From Deltaproteobacteria bacterium (GTDB taxonomy: Bacteria; Desulfobacterota; GWC2-55-46; JADFVP01), in the NCBI GenBank assembly GCA_029262515.1, contig JAJCZH010000002.1, forward strand, positions 81,023-145,022: a stretch of 64,000 nucleotides of DNA, written 5' to 3'. Positions 28,309 to 37,618 of this stretch are shown piece by piece. The notes under the pieces are model-generated. The model made no database searches. It worked only from the letters and a program-made list of their open reading frames with translations, and had not been told where the DNA came from. The stretch's first letter is position 1. Each line of letters begins with the position of its first letter. Both the position numbers and the translations under genes were made by a program.

Positions 28309-28973
28309 AGAAGATCGTGAAGGTAAAAAAGAACTTTATTATACTGCTCTTCGGGCTGCTGTTTTTCTCGTACGGCTGCGCGGACAGCACCACAAGGGCA
28401 ACGGGAGTCTATATGCTGATGGATACGTCCGGCACCTACGCCAAGGAGCTGACCAAGGCGCACTCTATAATCAACTATCTGCTCGGTACGCTCCAGCCCG
28501 GAGACTCCTTAGCAGTAGCGCGCATAGATTCGGGTTCATTCAGCGAGAAAGACATAATCGGCAAGGCTACGTTCAATACGCGCCCATCGGTTGCCAATAA
28601 CCAGAAGAGGCTCTTTGAAAAGACTGTCGCCAAATTCATAAAGGGCGCAAAGGGCTCCAGGCATACCGACATTACGGGCGGCATGCTTCAGGCGGTTGAG
28701 TACCTGCAGGAGACGGGAGCCGGTAACAGGCATATCTTTATCTTCTCAGACCTTGAAGAGGATCTGAAGAAAGGGCATGTAAGGGACTTTCCGATCCGTT
28801 TTGACGGGGTCAGTGTCGTTGCGCTAAACGTTACAAAGCTAAGAAGCGATAATGTAGATCCGCGCGAGTACTTGACCCGGCTAGAGTCGTGGCAGAAGAG
28901 GGTTGAAGAGGGCGGTGGAAAATGGAAGGTAATTAACGACCTCGAACGGCTCGAAAATATCCTGGCCGAATAA
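28305..28973 (+). CDS. VWA-like lipoprotein
   Basis: A 222-residue protein with a basic N-terminus, a hydrophobic stretch and a lipobox ending FFSYGC (lipidated Cys about 25). The mature part resembles a von Willebrand factor A domain: VYMLMDTSGTYAKE supplies a DxSxT version of the metal-ion-dependent adhesion motif, HTDITGGMLQAVEYL could supply the later MIDAS threonine, and HIFIFSDLEED the strand and Asp that follow. It is translationally coupled to the membrane protein upstream. Role unknown; VWA lipoproteins often sense or assemble envelope partners. Confidence 0.78.
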   Translation: MKKIVKVKKNFIILLFGLLFFSYGCADSTTRATGVYMLMDTSGTYAKELTKAHSIINYLLGTLQPGDSLAVARIDSGSFSEKDIIGKATFNTRPSVANNQKRLFEKTVAKFIKGAKGSRHTDITGGMLQAVEYLQETGAGNRHIFIFSDLEEDLKKGHVRDFPIRFDGVSVVALNVTKLRSDNVDPREYLTRLESWQKRVEEGGGKWKVINDLERLENILAE

Positions 28974-29001
28974 GTTTACGAACTTCACAAGAACACCTTA
29001 T

Positions 29002-29037
29002 AACACCTCCTTGGGACTACTGCTCGAGGGGGTGTTT
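29002..29037 (+). terminator. Terminator after the membrane/VWA operon
   Basis: AACACCTCC...GGGGGTGTTT hairpin with a short T-rich tail, about 30 bases after the VWA stop codon. Confidence 0.75.
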
Positions 29038-29383
29038 CTGTTTGTCTCGAACAACCAAAATAGAGTGGATAAATATTAAAGTATGTATGGGCAGTAATTC
29101 AAATTATTTTATTAATATTAGTAAAAACTAACGGCAAATGAATTGCAGAGGTTTTTTTATAGCGATTCAATGGTTAATTTTTCAAATAGTGTAAACTTTA
29201 TTTACACACCCCTAAAAACAGTATAACTATCTATAATTGAAAGCTATTATATATAAAGATAGCTTGTTTGGCACCAAGCGCGTCAGTTTATTTTACATAG
29301 TTCGCGTTTTTGTGCCGGCAAATGCTTTTTACATAACCGAATAAGATTAGATAAACCAGGCAGTTCTACTCATCATGCTGCAA

Positions 29384-29399
29384 TGGTACAAAAATTGCA
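29384..29399 (+). promoter_or_regulatory. Sigma-54-type promoter for the PEP-CTERM gene
   Basis: TGGTAC-AAAAA-TTGCA matches the -24/-12 consensus TGGCAC-N5-TTGCW with one mismatch and correct spacing, about 80 bases before the start codon. PEP-CTERM genes in other bacteria are often under RpoN with the PrsK/PrsR pair. The rest of the 507-base gap (28974-29480) is AT-rich with only the upstream terminator. Confidence 0.65.
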
Positions 29400-29480
29400 T
29401 TTAATATCGATCATTAAAATATAATTTTATACAATTCTAATAAAAAATCGATACTTCATAATTTAATAAGGAGATGTAGC

Positions 29481-30128
29481 GTGGTCATGAATAACAAGAG
29501 GCTTTCACGAACCTGTAAAGCCTTACTCTTCGTATGTTCGTTAACACTGCTCTTGTTCGTAGCCCAAAACGCCAATGCCACCAGCATTTTAGAGATTGAG
29601 CCAAATAACTCTTTAGCCGGGGCGCAGAATATCGATGCGGACTTCTCAACCGGAGCTAACGCCGATATCATAAATTCCGTCACTAACCCGTGGGTATCGA
29701 TAAGCGGTACCGGAGACGGCACATTCGATTACTACTCTTTTACCGTGGCCAATGCCGGTGATACCGGTATCTTCGATATCGACTACGGGATTAGTTCCAT
29801 CGGTTCTATGGATACTGTAATAGAGTTGTATTCAATTAGCGGTGGCGCCCCTATCGCTTGGAACGACGATGCCTCTACCTCAGATGGAGCAGGCGGCAGT
29901 ACTTCCTTTCTCGATTCTTATCTATCACATACATTTGCATCGGCAGGCACATATGTAATAAGTGTTTTAGAATTTCCCAATGTCGCCCCAAGTGCTGAAA
30001 AAGCCTATACGTTGCAGGTTTCTATTGAGAACCATGCCACTTCAGCGGTTCCGGAGCCTTCTATGCTGCTTCTGCTCGGAAGCGGACTTGTAGGCCTCGG
30101 GTATGTGAGGAGAAGATTCAAGAAGTAA
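29481..30128 (+). CDS. PEP-CTERM sorted exoprotein with pre-peptidase-like domain
   Basis: Secreted 215-residue protein. An N-terminal signal peptide (about 12-33, ending AQNANA) precedes a pre-peptidase C-terminal-like beta domain (about 37-180) with ILEIEPNNSLAGAQNI, GDGTFDYYSFTV, GDTGIFDIDYG and GTYVISV. The C-terminus is a textbook sorting signal: VPEPSMLLLLGSGLVGLGY followed by VRRRFKK, recognised by exosortase and replaced on the outer surface. No exosortase gene is in the window. The GTG start has AAGGAG seven bases upstream. Likely part of an exopolysaccharide-linked surface. Confidence 0.9.
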   Translation: MVMNNKRLSRTCKALLFVCSLTLLLFVAQNANATSILEIEPNNSLAGAQNIDADFSTGANADIINSVTNPWVSISGTGDGTFDYYSFTVANAGDTGIFDIDYGISSIGSMDTVIELYSISGGAPIAWNDDASTSDGAGGSTSFLDSYLSHTFASAGTYVISVLEFPNVAPSAEKAYTLQVSIENHATSAVPEPSMLLLLGSGLVGLGYVRRRFKK

Positions 30129-30150
30129 TACTTGCTAATAGTAACTTTAA

Positions 30151-30186
30151 AAACCCATCGGTCTAAATGGCCGGTGGGTTTTGTTT
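30151..30186 (+). terminator. Terminator after the PEP-CTERM gene
   Basis: AACCCATCGG / CCGGTGGGTT hairpin followed by TTGTTT, about 25 bases after the stop. Confidence 0.85.
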
Positions 30187-30386
30187 ATTTCTGGTGGAAT
30201 CGCAACGAGCATAAGCCTGCATGCAAAGTACGACCCTTATAAAACATTCTTTGAGCATTGGTGCCCTATTCGCAGAAAAGGCGTACAGGTTTTGTGCTTT
30301 CTTGACACCAAAGTTTCATAGGTGTATCTTCTTACTTGTCTGTTCAGGTTTATTTTTGAAGTATTGTGTTAGAGGAGGTTCTCTTT

Positions 30387-31274
30387 TTGAAATTACTGTC
30401 GTGCGGTTTTAAGCTTTTTTTTCTTCTTGTACTGCTTTTATTGATCGAAGCTTGCGCCACGGTACCGTATACCGAACGGAGTCAGTTTATAATGGTCTCC
30501 GAGGGCGAAGAGGTAGCCCTCGGAACGCGCGCCTTTGAGGACGTGAAGAAAGAATCGAGCCTTTCTACTGATCCGGCGCTGAATGCCATGATAAAGCGGG
30601 TGGGTAAAAGGATAGCGACCGCTTCTGGTATTGAGGGTTACGAGTGGGAGTTTATCATAATAGAGGACGAGCAGGTAAACGCCTTTGCGCTGCCCGGGGG
30701 CAAGGTCGCCTTTTATACCGGCATTCTGCCGCTATGCGAGGATGAGGCCGGAATGGCCGTGGTTATGGGCCATGAAGTGGCCCATGTGATTGCACGTCAC
30801 GGAGCCGAGAGGGTCTCTCAGGGGCGCGCGCTAGCTATCGGGCAGGCGATACTCTCGGTGGCGCTTTCGTCCTCCTCGCCCGTAACCCAAGAAGTGGTAG
30901 GAAATGCTTACGGTATAGGGGCCAAGGTCGGGGTTGTACTGCCCTTTAGCCGTTCACATGAGTCTGAGGCGGACGAAATAGGTCTGACGATAATGGCGCG
31001 TGCCGGTTACGATCCAGCAACCGCCGTTGAGTTCTGGAAGAGGATGGCAAAGAACTCCGAGGGAAAGAGTAACATGCCGGAACTGCTCTCAACGCATCCG
31101 GGGGATAAGGATAGAATAGAGAAGCTCAACGCCTTAAGGGCCGAAGCTGACGTTGAGTATGACAAGGCCCTTGCCGAGCATCCGGAGTATAGAAGAGCGC
31201 CCGAAAGAATCGTTATGCCGCCGAAGAAGCCGGTAAAGAACGGGACTGGAAAGCAGAAAATAACCGAGCCGTGA
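30387..31274 (+). CDS. M48-family metalloprotease lipoprotein
   Basis: Zinc protease probably anchored in the periplasm as a lipoprotein: hydrophobic stretch then lipobox LIEAC. The catalytic motif is in MGHEVAHVIARHGAER, with the third zinc ligand probably in SRSHESEADEIGLTIMARAGYDP, and the late HPGDKDRIEKL is also typical. It resembles the BepA/LoiP group that cleaves misfolded outer-membrane proteins. I start at the TTG eight bases after AGAGGAGG rather than at the earlier GTG of the track, which precedes the ribosome-binding site. The C-terminus is Lys/Pro-rich. Confidence 0.9.
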   Translation: MKLLSCGFKLFFLLVLLLLIEACATVPYTERSQFIMVSEGEEVALGTRAFEDVKKESSLSTDPALNAMIKRVGKRIATASGIEGYEWEFIIIEDEQVNAFALPGGKVAFYTGILPLCEDEAGMAVVMGHEVAHVIARHGAERVSQGRALAIGQAILSVALSSSSPVTQEVVGNAYGIGAKVGVVLPFSRSHESEADEIGLTIMARAGYDPATAVEFWKRMAKNSEGKSNMPELLSTHPGDKDRIEKLNALRAEADVEYDKALAEHPEYRRAPERIVMPPKKPVKNGTGKQKITEP

Positions 31275-31341
31275 GTCTATGGTACTTTCATGTATTTTAG
31301 AGGGGCCGTGTAGAGATGCATTCATTTTGTACTAATTACTA

Positions 31342-32613
31342 ATGGTAACTTTTTATATGCGTAATATCTTTGATCAATATTCGCAGCCTGAAAACCGCCT
31401 AACACATGCTCTTGTGTGTGCATTGGGTGAAGACAATAAATTACTTCGTTATTTTATTCGTTGGGTAACGGGAAAGGCAGGGCCAAAAGGTACTCATATT
31501 GTTGAACAGAGGTTGCCCGGCGACCCAGAGCTTAGTGAGGATGAATCTGAAAGGCGAGGCTTACCTGATGCGTGGATATACGATGATAATAGTTGGTCGC
31601 TTCTTGTTGAGAGTAAGGTGTCGGCAGTTTTAAAAAATGAGCAATTATGTCGCCATTATAACACTGCGTTGCGCCGTGGGTTTGATGATATTACCCTCCT
31701 TGCCATAGATGTTATTCTACCAAAACAAAAGCTACCAGAATACGTAATTTTCAGAAAATGGTCAGAAGTATACACTTGCTTATGTAAACAATCTCAGTAT
31801 TCAGATTGGGCATTAAAGACTGCCCGTTATATGGAAGTTGTTGAATCGAAGTGGTCTGTTGATGGTTATTTAAAGGAGGGGGCTTTGACAGTATTTTCCG
31901 GGATTCCATTCTCTAATGACAATCCTTACAACTATTCAGAGGCTAAAAGGCTTATTAAGTTAGTCATGGGTGAGCTTCGAGTCAGAAAAGACCTTAAAAC
32001 GCAATTGGGCATGAACCCGCATGGCATAGGGCGTGGTGCAATTACAGGAAAAGATGGTGCTGGTGTATGGGATTTTCTGCGCCTTAAAACATCCAATAAT
32101 AAGGAAGCATTTACTAAATATCCTCATTTAACACTGGCATTGGAAAGAGATAGAATTCTTACAATCATTACAGTACCACACGGAATCAAGACAGCTTTTA
32201 GAAGAAATGTTGTTGATTTGGGATTTGAAGGGTTTAGCGAGTTGATGGCTGATGTTAATAATAATCTTTACAAGGTCTTGATTAAAACCGAGGGTGCGGC
32301 CCCGTGGGTTATTGTGGTTCAACGGCGTTATCCAACTCAACGATCTGCTGCCATTATGGATGCTCGTATTGAGTATGATCTTAGAACGGCATTTCCTACT
32401 AAAGGAAAGCAAACTGTAAAAGTACAGCAAGAGTGGCTTAAGGCCACTTATGAGGCGTTGTCCAGAAAGCGTTCTAATCTACAGGTTGCTGTTGGTGCAA
32501 TTTTCCCATATCGTACCTGCAAGATGACAAGTAACAAAAATATAATCGATTCTATTGCCAGCACCTGGATTGCATGCAAACCACTAGTAGATACCTTGCT
32601 AAAAAAGAGGTAG
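31342..32613 (+). CDS. Putative PD-(D/E)XK nuclease-like protein
   Basis: A 423-residue protein with no family I can name. The N-terminal third has the architecture of PD-(D/E)XK nucleases: a helix NRLTHALVCALG, then P75-D76 in GLPDAW and E90-x-K92 in LLVESKV at the usual spacing. The C-terminal 300 residues are undetermined. Base composition is visibly more AT-rich than the flanking protease and cupin genes, and no ribosome-binding site precedes either ATG candidate (31342 or 31357), which suggests acquisition. It has no methylase or other partner next to it. A defence role is inference only. Confidence 0.6.
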   Translation: MVTFYMRNIFDQYSQPENRLTHALVCALGEDNKLLRYFIRWVTGKAGPKGTHIVEQRLPGDPELSEDESERRGLPDAWIYDDNSWSLLVESKVSAVLKNEQLCRHYNTALRRGFDDITLLAIDVILPKQKLPEYVIFRKWSEVYTCLCKQSQYSDWALKTARYMEVVESKWSVDGYLKEGALTVFSGIPFSNDNPYNYSEAKRLIKLVMGELRVRKDLKTQLGMNPHGIGRGAITGKDGAGVWDFLRLKTSNNKEAFTKYPHLTLALERDRILTIITVPHGIKTAFRRNVVDLGFEGFSELMADVNNNLYKVLIKTEGAAPWVIVVQRRYPTQRSAAIMDARIEYDLRTAFPTKGKQTVKVQQEWLKATYEALSRKRSNLQVAVGAIFPYRTCKMTSNKNIIDSIASTWIACKPLVDTLLKKR

Positions 32614-32707
32614 TACCGTAGCTGGGTGGAATGGAGTGAGTTAAGCCCGCACAAATGCTCTGCAAGAGCAAAAGCTGAAAATGTTTTTTGTTGACTAGCT
32701 CCAACCT

Positions 32708-33004
32708 CTAACCCATATGGACGGCAAAAGCGGTTAACTGCTCTGTAGCCCTTATTCCTCTCGTTTCGCCCTTTTTAACGAAGATCATGCTGCCGGCTTT
32801 AATTTCCTGTTCCTCTTCACCTACGGTCATAACCCCTGTGCCGCTTATTATATAGAATACCCCGGTGCCGCTCGGATGCGGCGGTATCTTCTGGCCAGCA
32901 TTTAGGCAGATGAGTGGTACTTTATACTCCGCTCCCGCACGCAGTATCTTCGGTGCAAACTCGTCTGAAAAACCGACCCTGTCGTTGACGTCTATTAGTT
33001 CCAT
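32708..33004 (-). CDS. Small cupin-domain protein
   Basis: Single-domain 98-residue cupin with KIPPHPSGTGVFYIISGTGVM (motif 1, His ligand followed by the usual turn) and the second motif around AGSMIFVKKGETRGIRATE. Cupins bind metal or small ligands; the substrate cannot be inferred. It lies downstream of the SpoIIE-type phosphatase gene on the same strand, 125 bases apart, so they may be separate units. Confidence 0.85.
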   Translation of the reverse strand: MELIDVNDRVGFSDEFAPKILRAGAEYKVPLICLNAGQKIPPHPSGTGVFYIISGTGVMTVGEEEQEIKAGSMIFVKKGETRGIRATEQLTAFAVHMG

Positions 33005-33129
33005 ACTTAATTTCTCCGTTCTGGTTTAATCATAATATTCTTTTTGCCATTACAGAAGAGTACAACTACCCGCTCTTTTGGGCAACAGAAAAAGAGCTGT
33101 CAGAAAAAGGGCGGGGTGCCTTTCGGCAC

Positions 33130-34779
33130 TTACTCTTTGCGTTGCAGAAATAGCATAGTAAGGTCGTCGTCCTTGGCAGGTTTACCGAACCTGCCAAGCT
33201 CATTTAAGAATGCTTGAGCCAGCCTTCTGCTGCCACTGTTGCGATTTATAGCGACCCATTCCTTAACCCGTTTTATACCGAACATATTTATATTATCCTT
33301 TTTCGAGCGGAGTTCTGTTACGCCGTCTGTAAAGACAGCGAGCAGATCACCTTCTGATAAAACTTGCTCTCTGGTAGGCATGGAGAGTTCCGGAAATATT
33401 CCAAGCGGGGTGCCCATAGATTCAAGAAGTATGGTCTGTTTGTGAGAAGCGAGCACCGGTGGTGTATGTCCTGCATTGAACCAGTGTACGACGTTTGAAT
33501 CAGGAACCAGTTCAGCCATGAAGACGGTTACGAAGCGGCCTCGTGTTAGAATGTTGCTCATTGCGCTATTGGTAATATTCGGGACCTGGTCGAAAGGCTG
33601 TCCCGAACTCGCTAGCGCATGTATAATGGCATGCAGGTTCGCTACGGTAAGCGCAGCAGAGTAACCCTTGCCCGCAACATCGGCTACAACAAACCAAAGG
33701 CGCCCGTCATCGAGTTCTAGAATATCATAATAATCTCCACCGACGTCATAGCAGCTCTGCTGGTAGGTTTCGAGAGCAAACCTCTTGGGTATGGGCGGGT
33801 TGCTCGGCAAGAGGCCGCTCTGAATCTCTGCGGCGATGCTTAGTGCGTCCTTTAAGTCGTCCCGTTCTTGCAGTCCTTCAAGGGCCGTGTTTAGGCTGCG
33901 GGCCATGTTTCCTGTTTCGTCATCGAGCAGCACGGGCACGCGCTTGCTGTACTGCCCCTCCTTTATGGACTCCATGCCGCACTCAAGTTCATCTATAACC
34001 AGTTTCATGGTTCTGCGCATCATATAAACGAGATAAGATCCGCAGATTAGAACGCCGAGAAACATCTGGAAAATCGACGTATACGCGGCACGCCTGTGAT
34101 GAGGCTCGTCCATATCGCGGGCAATCATGAAAAGAATGGCCATCAACATCAAAGGAAGCACGCTTGTTATAATAAAGAGCTGCCAGGGCCGTTTCGTTAC
34201 GCTGATCATGGAAGATGTGTGAGGGGCGGTCTGGAGGTTGCCGGTAAAGATATTCTGTTGGCTGAGAGACTTGCGAAGACGTGTTGTAAAGTTGAGTGTC
34301 CTTGATACGCCGAGCACGGTGGTCACCAATCCGAAGGCGAAGTAATGGGTTAATGCAGTACCGAAAATAAGCCCTGCCGGTGGTCTGCCTGCCGGGTACG
34401 CAGAGGGTACGGCGAGCAGTACAACATCTATGGAGGCAAAGAGCAGACCGGCGAGAAGGAAGGCCTTGCCGATTCTGTAAGGTAGCGCATAAATAGCCGT
34501 TTCAATAAGTGGCGGGTCGGTTGGTAACGAGTTATTGATAAGAAGTGCGAGCGGACGGTAAGCCCATAACCCGGCCACTACGAAAACGGTGATGGTGATC
34601 AGAAGAGAAATGGTCACCATTACCGGGTATATAGGTTCGGTAACCACCCCCCTGCCCATTATGGTGTCGCCGATAGGGCCGACGGCATATACGAGCAGTA
34701 CAGGCCAGAAGCCTGTAATGAATCCGAGTCGTGTCGTCTCTACCTGCGAAAAAGAATCGGATGCTTTTTTAAAAATCAT
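33130..34779 (-). CDS. Membrane SpoIIE-type PP2C serine phosphatase with HAMP linker
   Basis: About 549 residues. The N-terminal half has roughly seven hydrophobic helices, followed by a HAMP-like linker (ELECGMESIKEGQYSKRVPV, then DETGNMARSLNTAL) and a PP2C-type SpoIIE/RsbU domain (SCYDVGGDYYDILELDDGRL, VVADVAGKGYSAAL, FTDGVTEL). Such proteins dephosphorylate anti-sigma antagonists in partner-switching pathways, but no anti-sigma or STAS gene is nearby. I use the ATG at 34779; the listed start is a TTG 14 codons upstream. A GTGCC-GAAA-GGCAC hairpin lies right after the stop. Confidence 0.88.
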   Translation of the reverse strand: MIFKKASDSFSQVETTRLGFITGFWPVLLVYAVGPIGDTIMGRGVVTEPIYPVMVTISLLITITVFVVAGLWAYRPLALLINNSLPTDPPLIETAIYALPYRIGKAFLLAGLLFASIDVVLLAVPSAYPAGRPPAGLIFGTALTHYFAFGLVTTVLGVSRTLNFTTRLRKSLSQQNIFTGNLQTAPHTSSMISVTKRPWQLFIITSVLPLMLMAILFMIARDMDEPHHRRAAYTSIFQMFLGVLICGSYLVYMMRRTMKLVIDELECGMESIKEGQYSKRVPVLLDDETGNMARSLNTALEGLQERDDLKDALSIAAEIQSGLLPSNPPIPKRFALETYQQSCYDVGGDYYDILELDDGRLWFVVADVAGKGYSAALTVANLHAIIHALASSGQPFDQVPNITNSAMSNILTRGRFVTVFMAELVPDSNVVHWFNAGHTPPVLASHKQTILLESMGTPLGIFPELSMPTREQVLSEGDLLAVFTDGVTELRSKKDNINMFGIKRVKEWVAINRNSGSRRLAQAFLNELGRFGKPAKDDDLTMLFLQRKE

Positions 34780-34821
34780 TGCCGAGGTAACCTTACTGGT
34801 GGCACGCTGGATTGCGGGCAA

Positions 34822-35189
34822 TAAAAAAGAAGCTTAATGTTTTTAGCCTGTCACGGGCAGGGAGTAGCAGGTACGGTTTGTATGCTGTTAGAAATAGTAT
34901 AGCACCGTTGATGTTGGAAATCTTTGCTGTCGGTAGTGTGCTCTATTCGGGTCAGAATATATCCACCTGTTTTTGTCTATTGCCTGAAGAGATATCGATT
35001 GTTTTTAGTTACTATTGGCTGAAGAGTGGAAGGGTGCAGGGCTGCTTTCTTATTATATTATAGGGATTGTCCCGCCTATAAGAGGTCTCGGATACTGAAC
35101 CGGCACTAGAACTCGCGTAAGCACAGGAGCAGGTATTAAAAGTGGTTATCGACTCCTGGACTTATCCAGTTTCTGGTTTTTACTTGATC
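34822..35189. other. Gap without recognised gene
   Basis: AT-rich, between the phosphatase gene and the end of the small cytochrome gene. The plus-strand 83-codon ORF has no family character and no ribosome-binding site. I see nothing firm. Confidence 0.4.
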
Positions 35190-35522
35190 TTACTTGGAGG
35201 CAAGTGCTTTGAGATGTGTTATTATTGCGCTTACTTCTGCATCGGTCAGCTTCTGTGCCGGCATGCCCATTGCGAATTGGGAGAATTTTTTATCGGCGCC
35301 GTTGCGACCCTTCAGTATTACTGCTGTTATTGCTTCATCGGTACCGGAGCTTATAAACCGGTTACCCGTAAAAGCATTACCCATAATACTGCCCTGACCG
35401 TCTGCTCCGTGGCACATTGCGCATCTAGACTTATAAAGATCCGCGCCGTCCGCAGCCAAAGCGGTACCTACAAAGAGCATGGAGGTTGCAACCAGCATTA
35501 GACTCACAAAGACTCTTTTCAT
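35190..35522 (-). CDS. Small monohaem cytochrome c
   Basis: A 110-residue periplasmic class I cytochrome c. A signal peptide ends at GTALAADG; the haem site is CAMCHGADGQG, and the distal Met is in FAMGMPAQKLTDAEVSAII. The form resembles cytochrome c553/c6-like electron shuttles. GGAACGA precedes the ATG. It lies between the phosphatase and the membrane-TPR gene, with no obvious operon. Confidence 0.92.
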   Translation of the reverse strand: MKRVFVSLMLVATSMLFVGTALAADGADLYKSRCAMCHGADGQGSIMGNAFTGNRFISSGTDEAITAVILKGRNGADKKFSQFAMGMPAQKLTDAEVSAIITHLKALASK

Positions 35523-35650
35523 AGGTCGTTCCTTTCTTTAAAAGCTCTTGTTCTATTATAATTGCTTTATACTATTCTACTCCTTCTGGCGGTTTATAGT
35601 CAACCTTGTAAGAGAAGAATCTATTGTCATTAATAGAGCCGGCGACCATT

Positions 35651-37366
35651 TCAGCGCCCCCTTGCTCTCTCGGAGTATTCGGCGGCTCGCTTGCTGTCAC
35701 CCATGAGCGCATAAGCCTTTGAGATGTTCTGGTAGGCCTCGGTGGCGTTCGGCTCAAGCGAGATGACGCGCTTGAAGTCGGTTATGGCCTCAGGGTATTT
35801 TCCAAGGTTTGCGTATGCCGCGCCCCGGTTAAAGTATGCGCCCGCGTATGACGAGTTGAGCCGTATGGCAATGGTCAGATCTGTTACGGCGTCATTGTAG
35901 CGCCTCTGCATGCTGTAAGCCTTTGCCCGGTTATAGTAAGCAAGTACATGGTTTGGCATAATCTCTATTGCGCGTGAGAAGTCGGCTGTTGCATCATCTA
36001 TTTTACCCAACCCTCCAAGCGCGATTCCCCTGTTGGTATAGGCGATCGGCACGTTATCAGGGTAGAGCGCTATCTCGTGGCTCCACAACGTAATAGAGTT
36101 TTGCCAGACGGAAATCTGTTTTATGGTAAGGGGTGCAAATATAACCGAGATGACGACAAGCGCCGTAATTCCCGCTGGCAGAACTCTTCCTTTAAAGAGT
36201 CTCTTCAGCACGATACCCGCGACTATGCCAACAAGAAGAAAGGGCGCTATGGAAGGAAGGTATGTGTAACGGTCTGCGGCCGACTGGGCTCCGATCTGCA
36301 CTATGCCAGATACCGGAAACAGCATTATAAAGTATGCGGCCCATGCTGCTGCAACCATACGGTACTTCTTATAGAGGAGGAAAGAGAGAACGGTAATAAC
36401 GATGCAGAGCGTGAGGGATGCGAGAAACGGCGCACCGGCAAGCGAGACAGTGGCCTGGTGCGGGTAGTATGGCGCAAGCCCCGTGGGCAGAACCATCTTT
36501 ACCAGGTAAAAGATATAGGCCCTGGCGGCAATCAGTATTCGGGTGAGTATGGAGTAGTTCTCTAAAGAGCCGATTGCACCGCCTGCGCTCTGTGTGCTTA
36601 TGGCGATTATAGACGAGAGGGCGCTTAAGAGCACAAATGGGAGTTTTTCAACAAGAACGACTGAGCGAATACCCTGCCACCGTCTCAGCGGGTATATATC
36701 TGCTATTATCAGAAGCACCGGAAGCGTTACAGCCATCGGTTTGCTCAAAAGCGCGGCGATAAAGGCTAAGAGCGAGAGGGCATAAAAGAGCCACCCTCGG
36801 CCTCCTCTCGTGTACCGTAAGTAGCTCAGTAACGAGAGTAGAAAAAAGAGGGCGCAGAGCAGGTCTTTACGCTCGGCGGCCCATGCAACGGATTCAACAT
36901 GGAGCGGATGGATTCCGAACAGAAGGCCTGTCGTAAGGGCTGCGACAATGATGCTGCTCTTTTGCCCGTTTTCGCACCACGGTTTTTCACTGCCCTCTAC
37001 GCGCAAAAGCGAAAGGGTCATGAGTTTCCATGAGAGGATAAAGACGAGGCTACTGTTTATCGAGTGGATAAGGATGGAAGTAAGGTGGTGCCCCGCAGGG
37101 TTTACACCGAAGAGTTTATAATCAACGGCGTGCGATATCATGGTTATCGGGTGCCAGTTGCCAGATACAATCGAAGTGAAGGCCCACTTTATAAATTGAC
37201 CGTCGATCGATCTGATCATCCGGTTTTTATATATGTAGGCGGCATCGTCCCAGTTGACAAAGTCGTTATAGAGTGTCGGAGAAAAGACCGCGAAGGTCAC
37301 GACAGCAACGACAATCGAAAAGAGCCAGACCTTTCTGCCCATATGACAAATATCGTTATCCGGCAC
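35651..37366 (-). CDS. Polytopic membrane protein with C-terminal TPR repeats
   Basis: 571 residues: about ten transmembrane helices over the first 410 residues, including the recurrent WDDAAYIYKNRMIRS and GIHPLHVESVAWAAERKDLL motifs of DUF1736/glycosyltransferase-like TPR proteins, then four TPR units (AIALGGLGKIDDATADFSRA, YNRAKAYSMQRRYNDAVTDL and so on). The family is common in delta-type genomes and resembles GT-C dolichol/undecaprenyl mannosyltransferases (TMTC-like). A role in protein or surface glycosylation is likely but unproven. Confidence 0.82.
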   Translation of the reverse strand: MPDNDICHMGRKVWLFSIVVAVVTFAVFSPTLYNDFVNWDDAAYIYKNRMIRSIDGQFIKWAFTSIVSGNWHPITMISHAVDYKLFGVNPAGHHLTSILIHSINSSLVFILSWKLMTLSLLRVEGSEKPWCENGQKSSIIVAALTTGLLFGIHPLHVESVAWAAERKDLLCALFFLLSLLSYLRYTRGGRGWLFYALSLLAFIAALLSKPMAVTLPVLLIIADIYPLRRWQGIRSVVLVEKLPFVLLSALSSIIAISTQSAGGAIGSLENYSILTRILIAARAYIFYLVKMVLPTGLAPYYPHQATVSLAGAPFLASLTLCIVITVLSFLLYKKYRMVAAAWAAYFIMLFPVSGIVQIGAQSAADRYTYLPSIAPFLLVGIVAGIVLKRLFKGRVLPAGITALVVISVIFAPLTIKQISVWQNSITLWSHEIALYPDNVPIAYTNRGIALGGLGKIDDATADFSRAIEIMPNHVLAYYNRAKAYSMQRRYNDAVTDLTIAIRLNSSYAGAYFNRGAAYANLGKYPEAITDFKRVISLEPNATEAYQNISKAYALMGDSKRAAEYSERARGR

Positions 37367-37618
37367 CTGTAATCTCCATTCCCCGCCACTCTCTTCAGGC
37401 TCTCTGTTTAGGGCTTGGATGCCCGGTGGTTACTCTCTCTTTTCGGCTAAAGGACGCTGATCTTTTAACTTAAATTTACCCGCCGGGTCAAGCCCTGAGT
37501 GGAAGGTGCCGTCACGCCACCGCCAACTAGAGAGCCTCAAGTAGATAGACTGGGTATGGTAACTAAACGGTGGGCGGGGTGACTTGATGAGCTGTGCAGC
37601 CTGTTGAAGCAGGAATAA

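Noticed and set aside
34812-35063. 83-codon plus ORF in the phosphatase upstream gap
   Set aside because: No ribosome-binding site and no recognisable domain.
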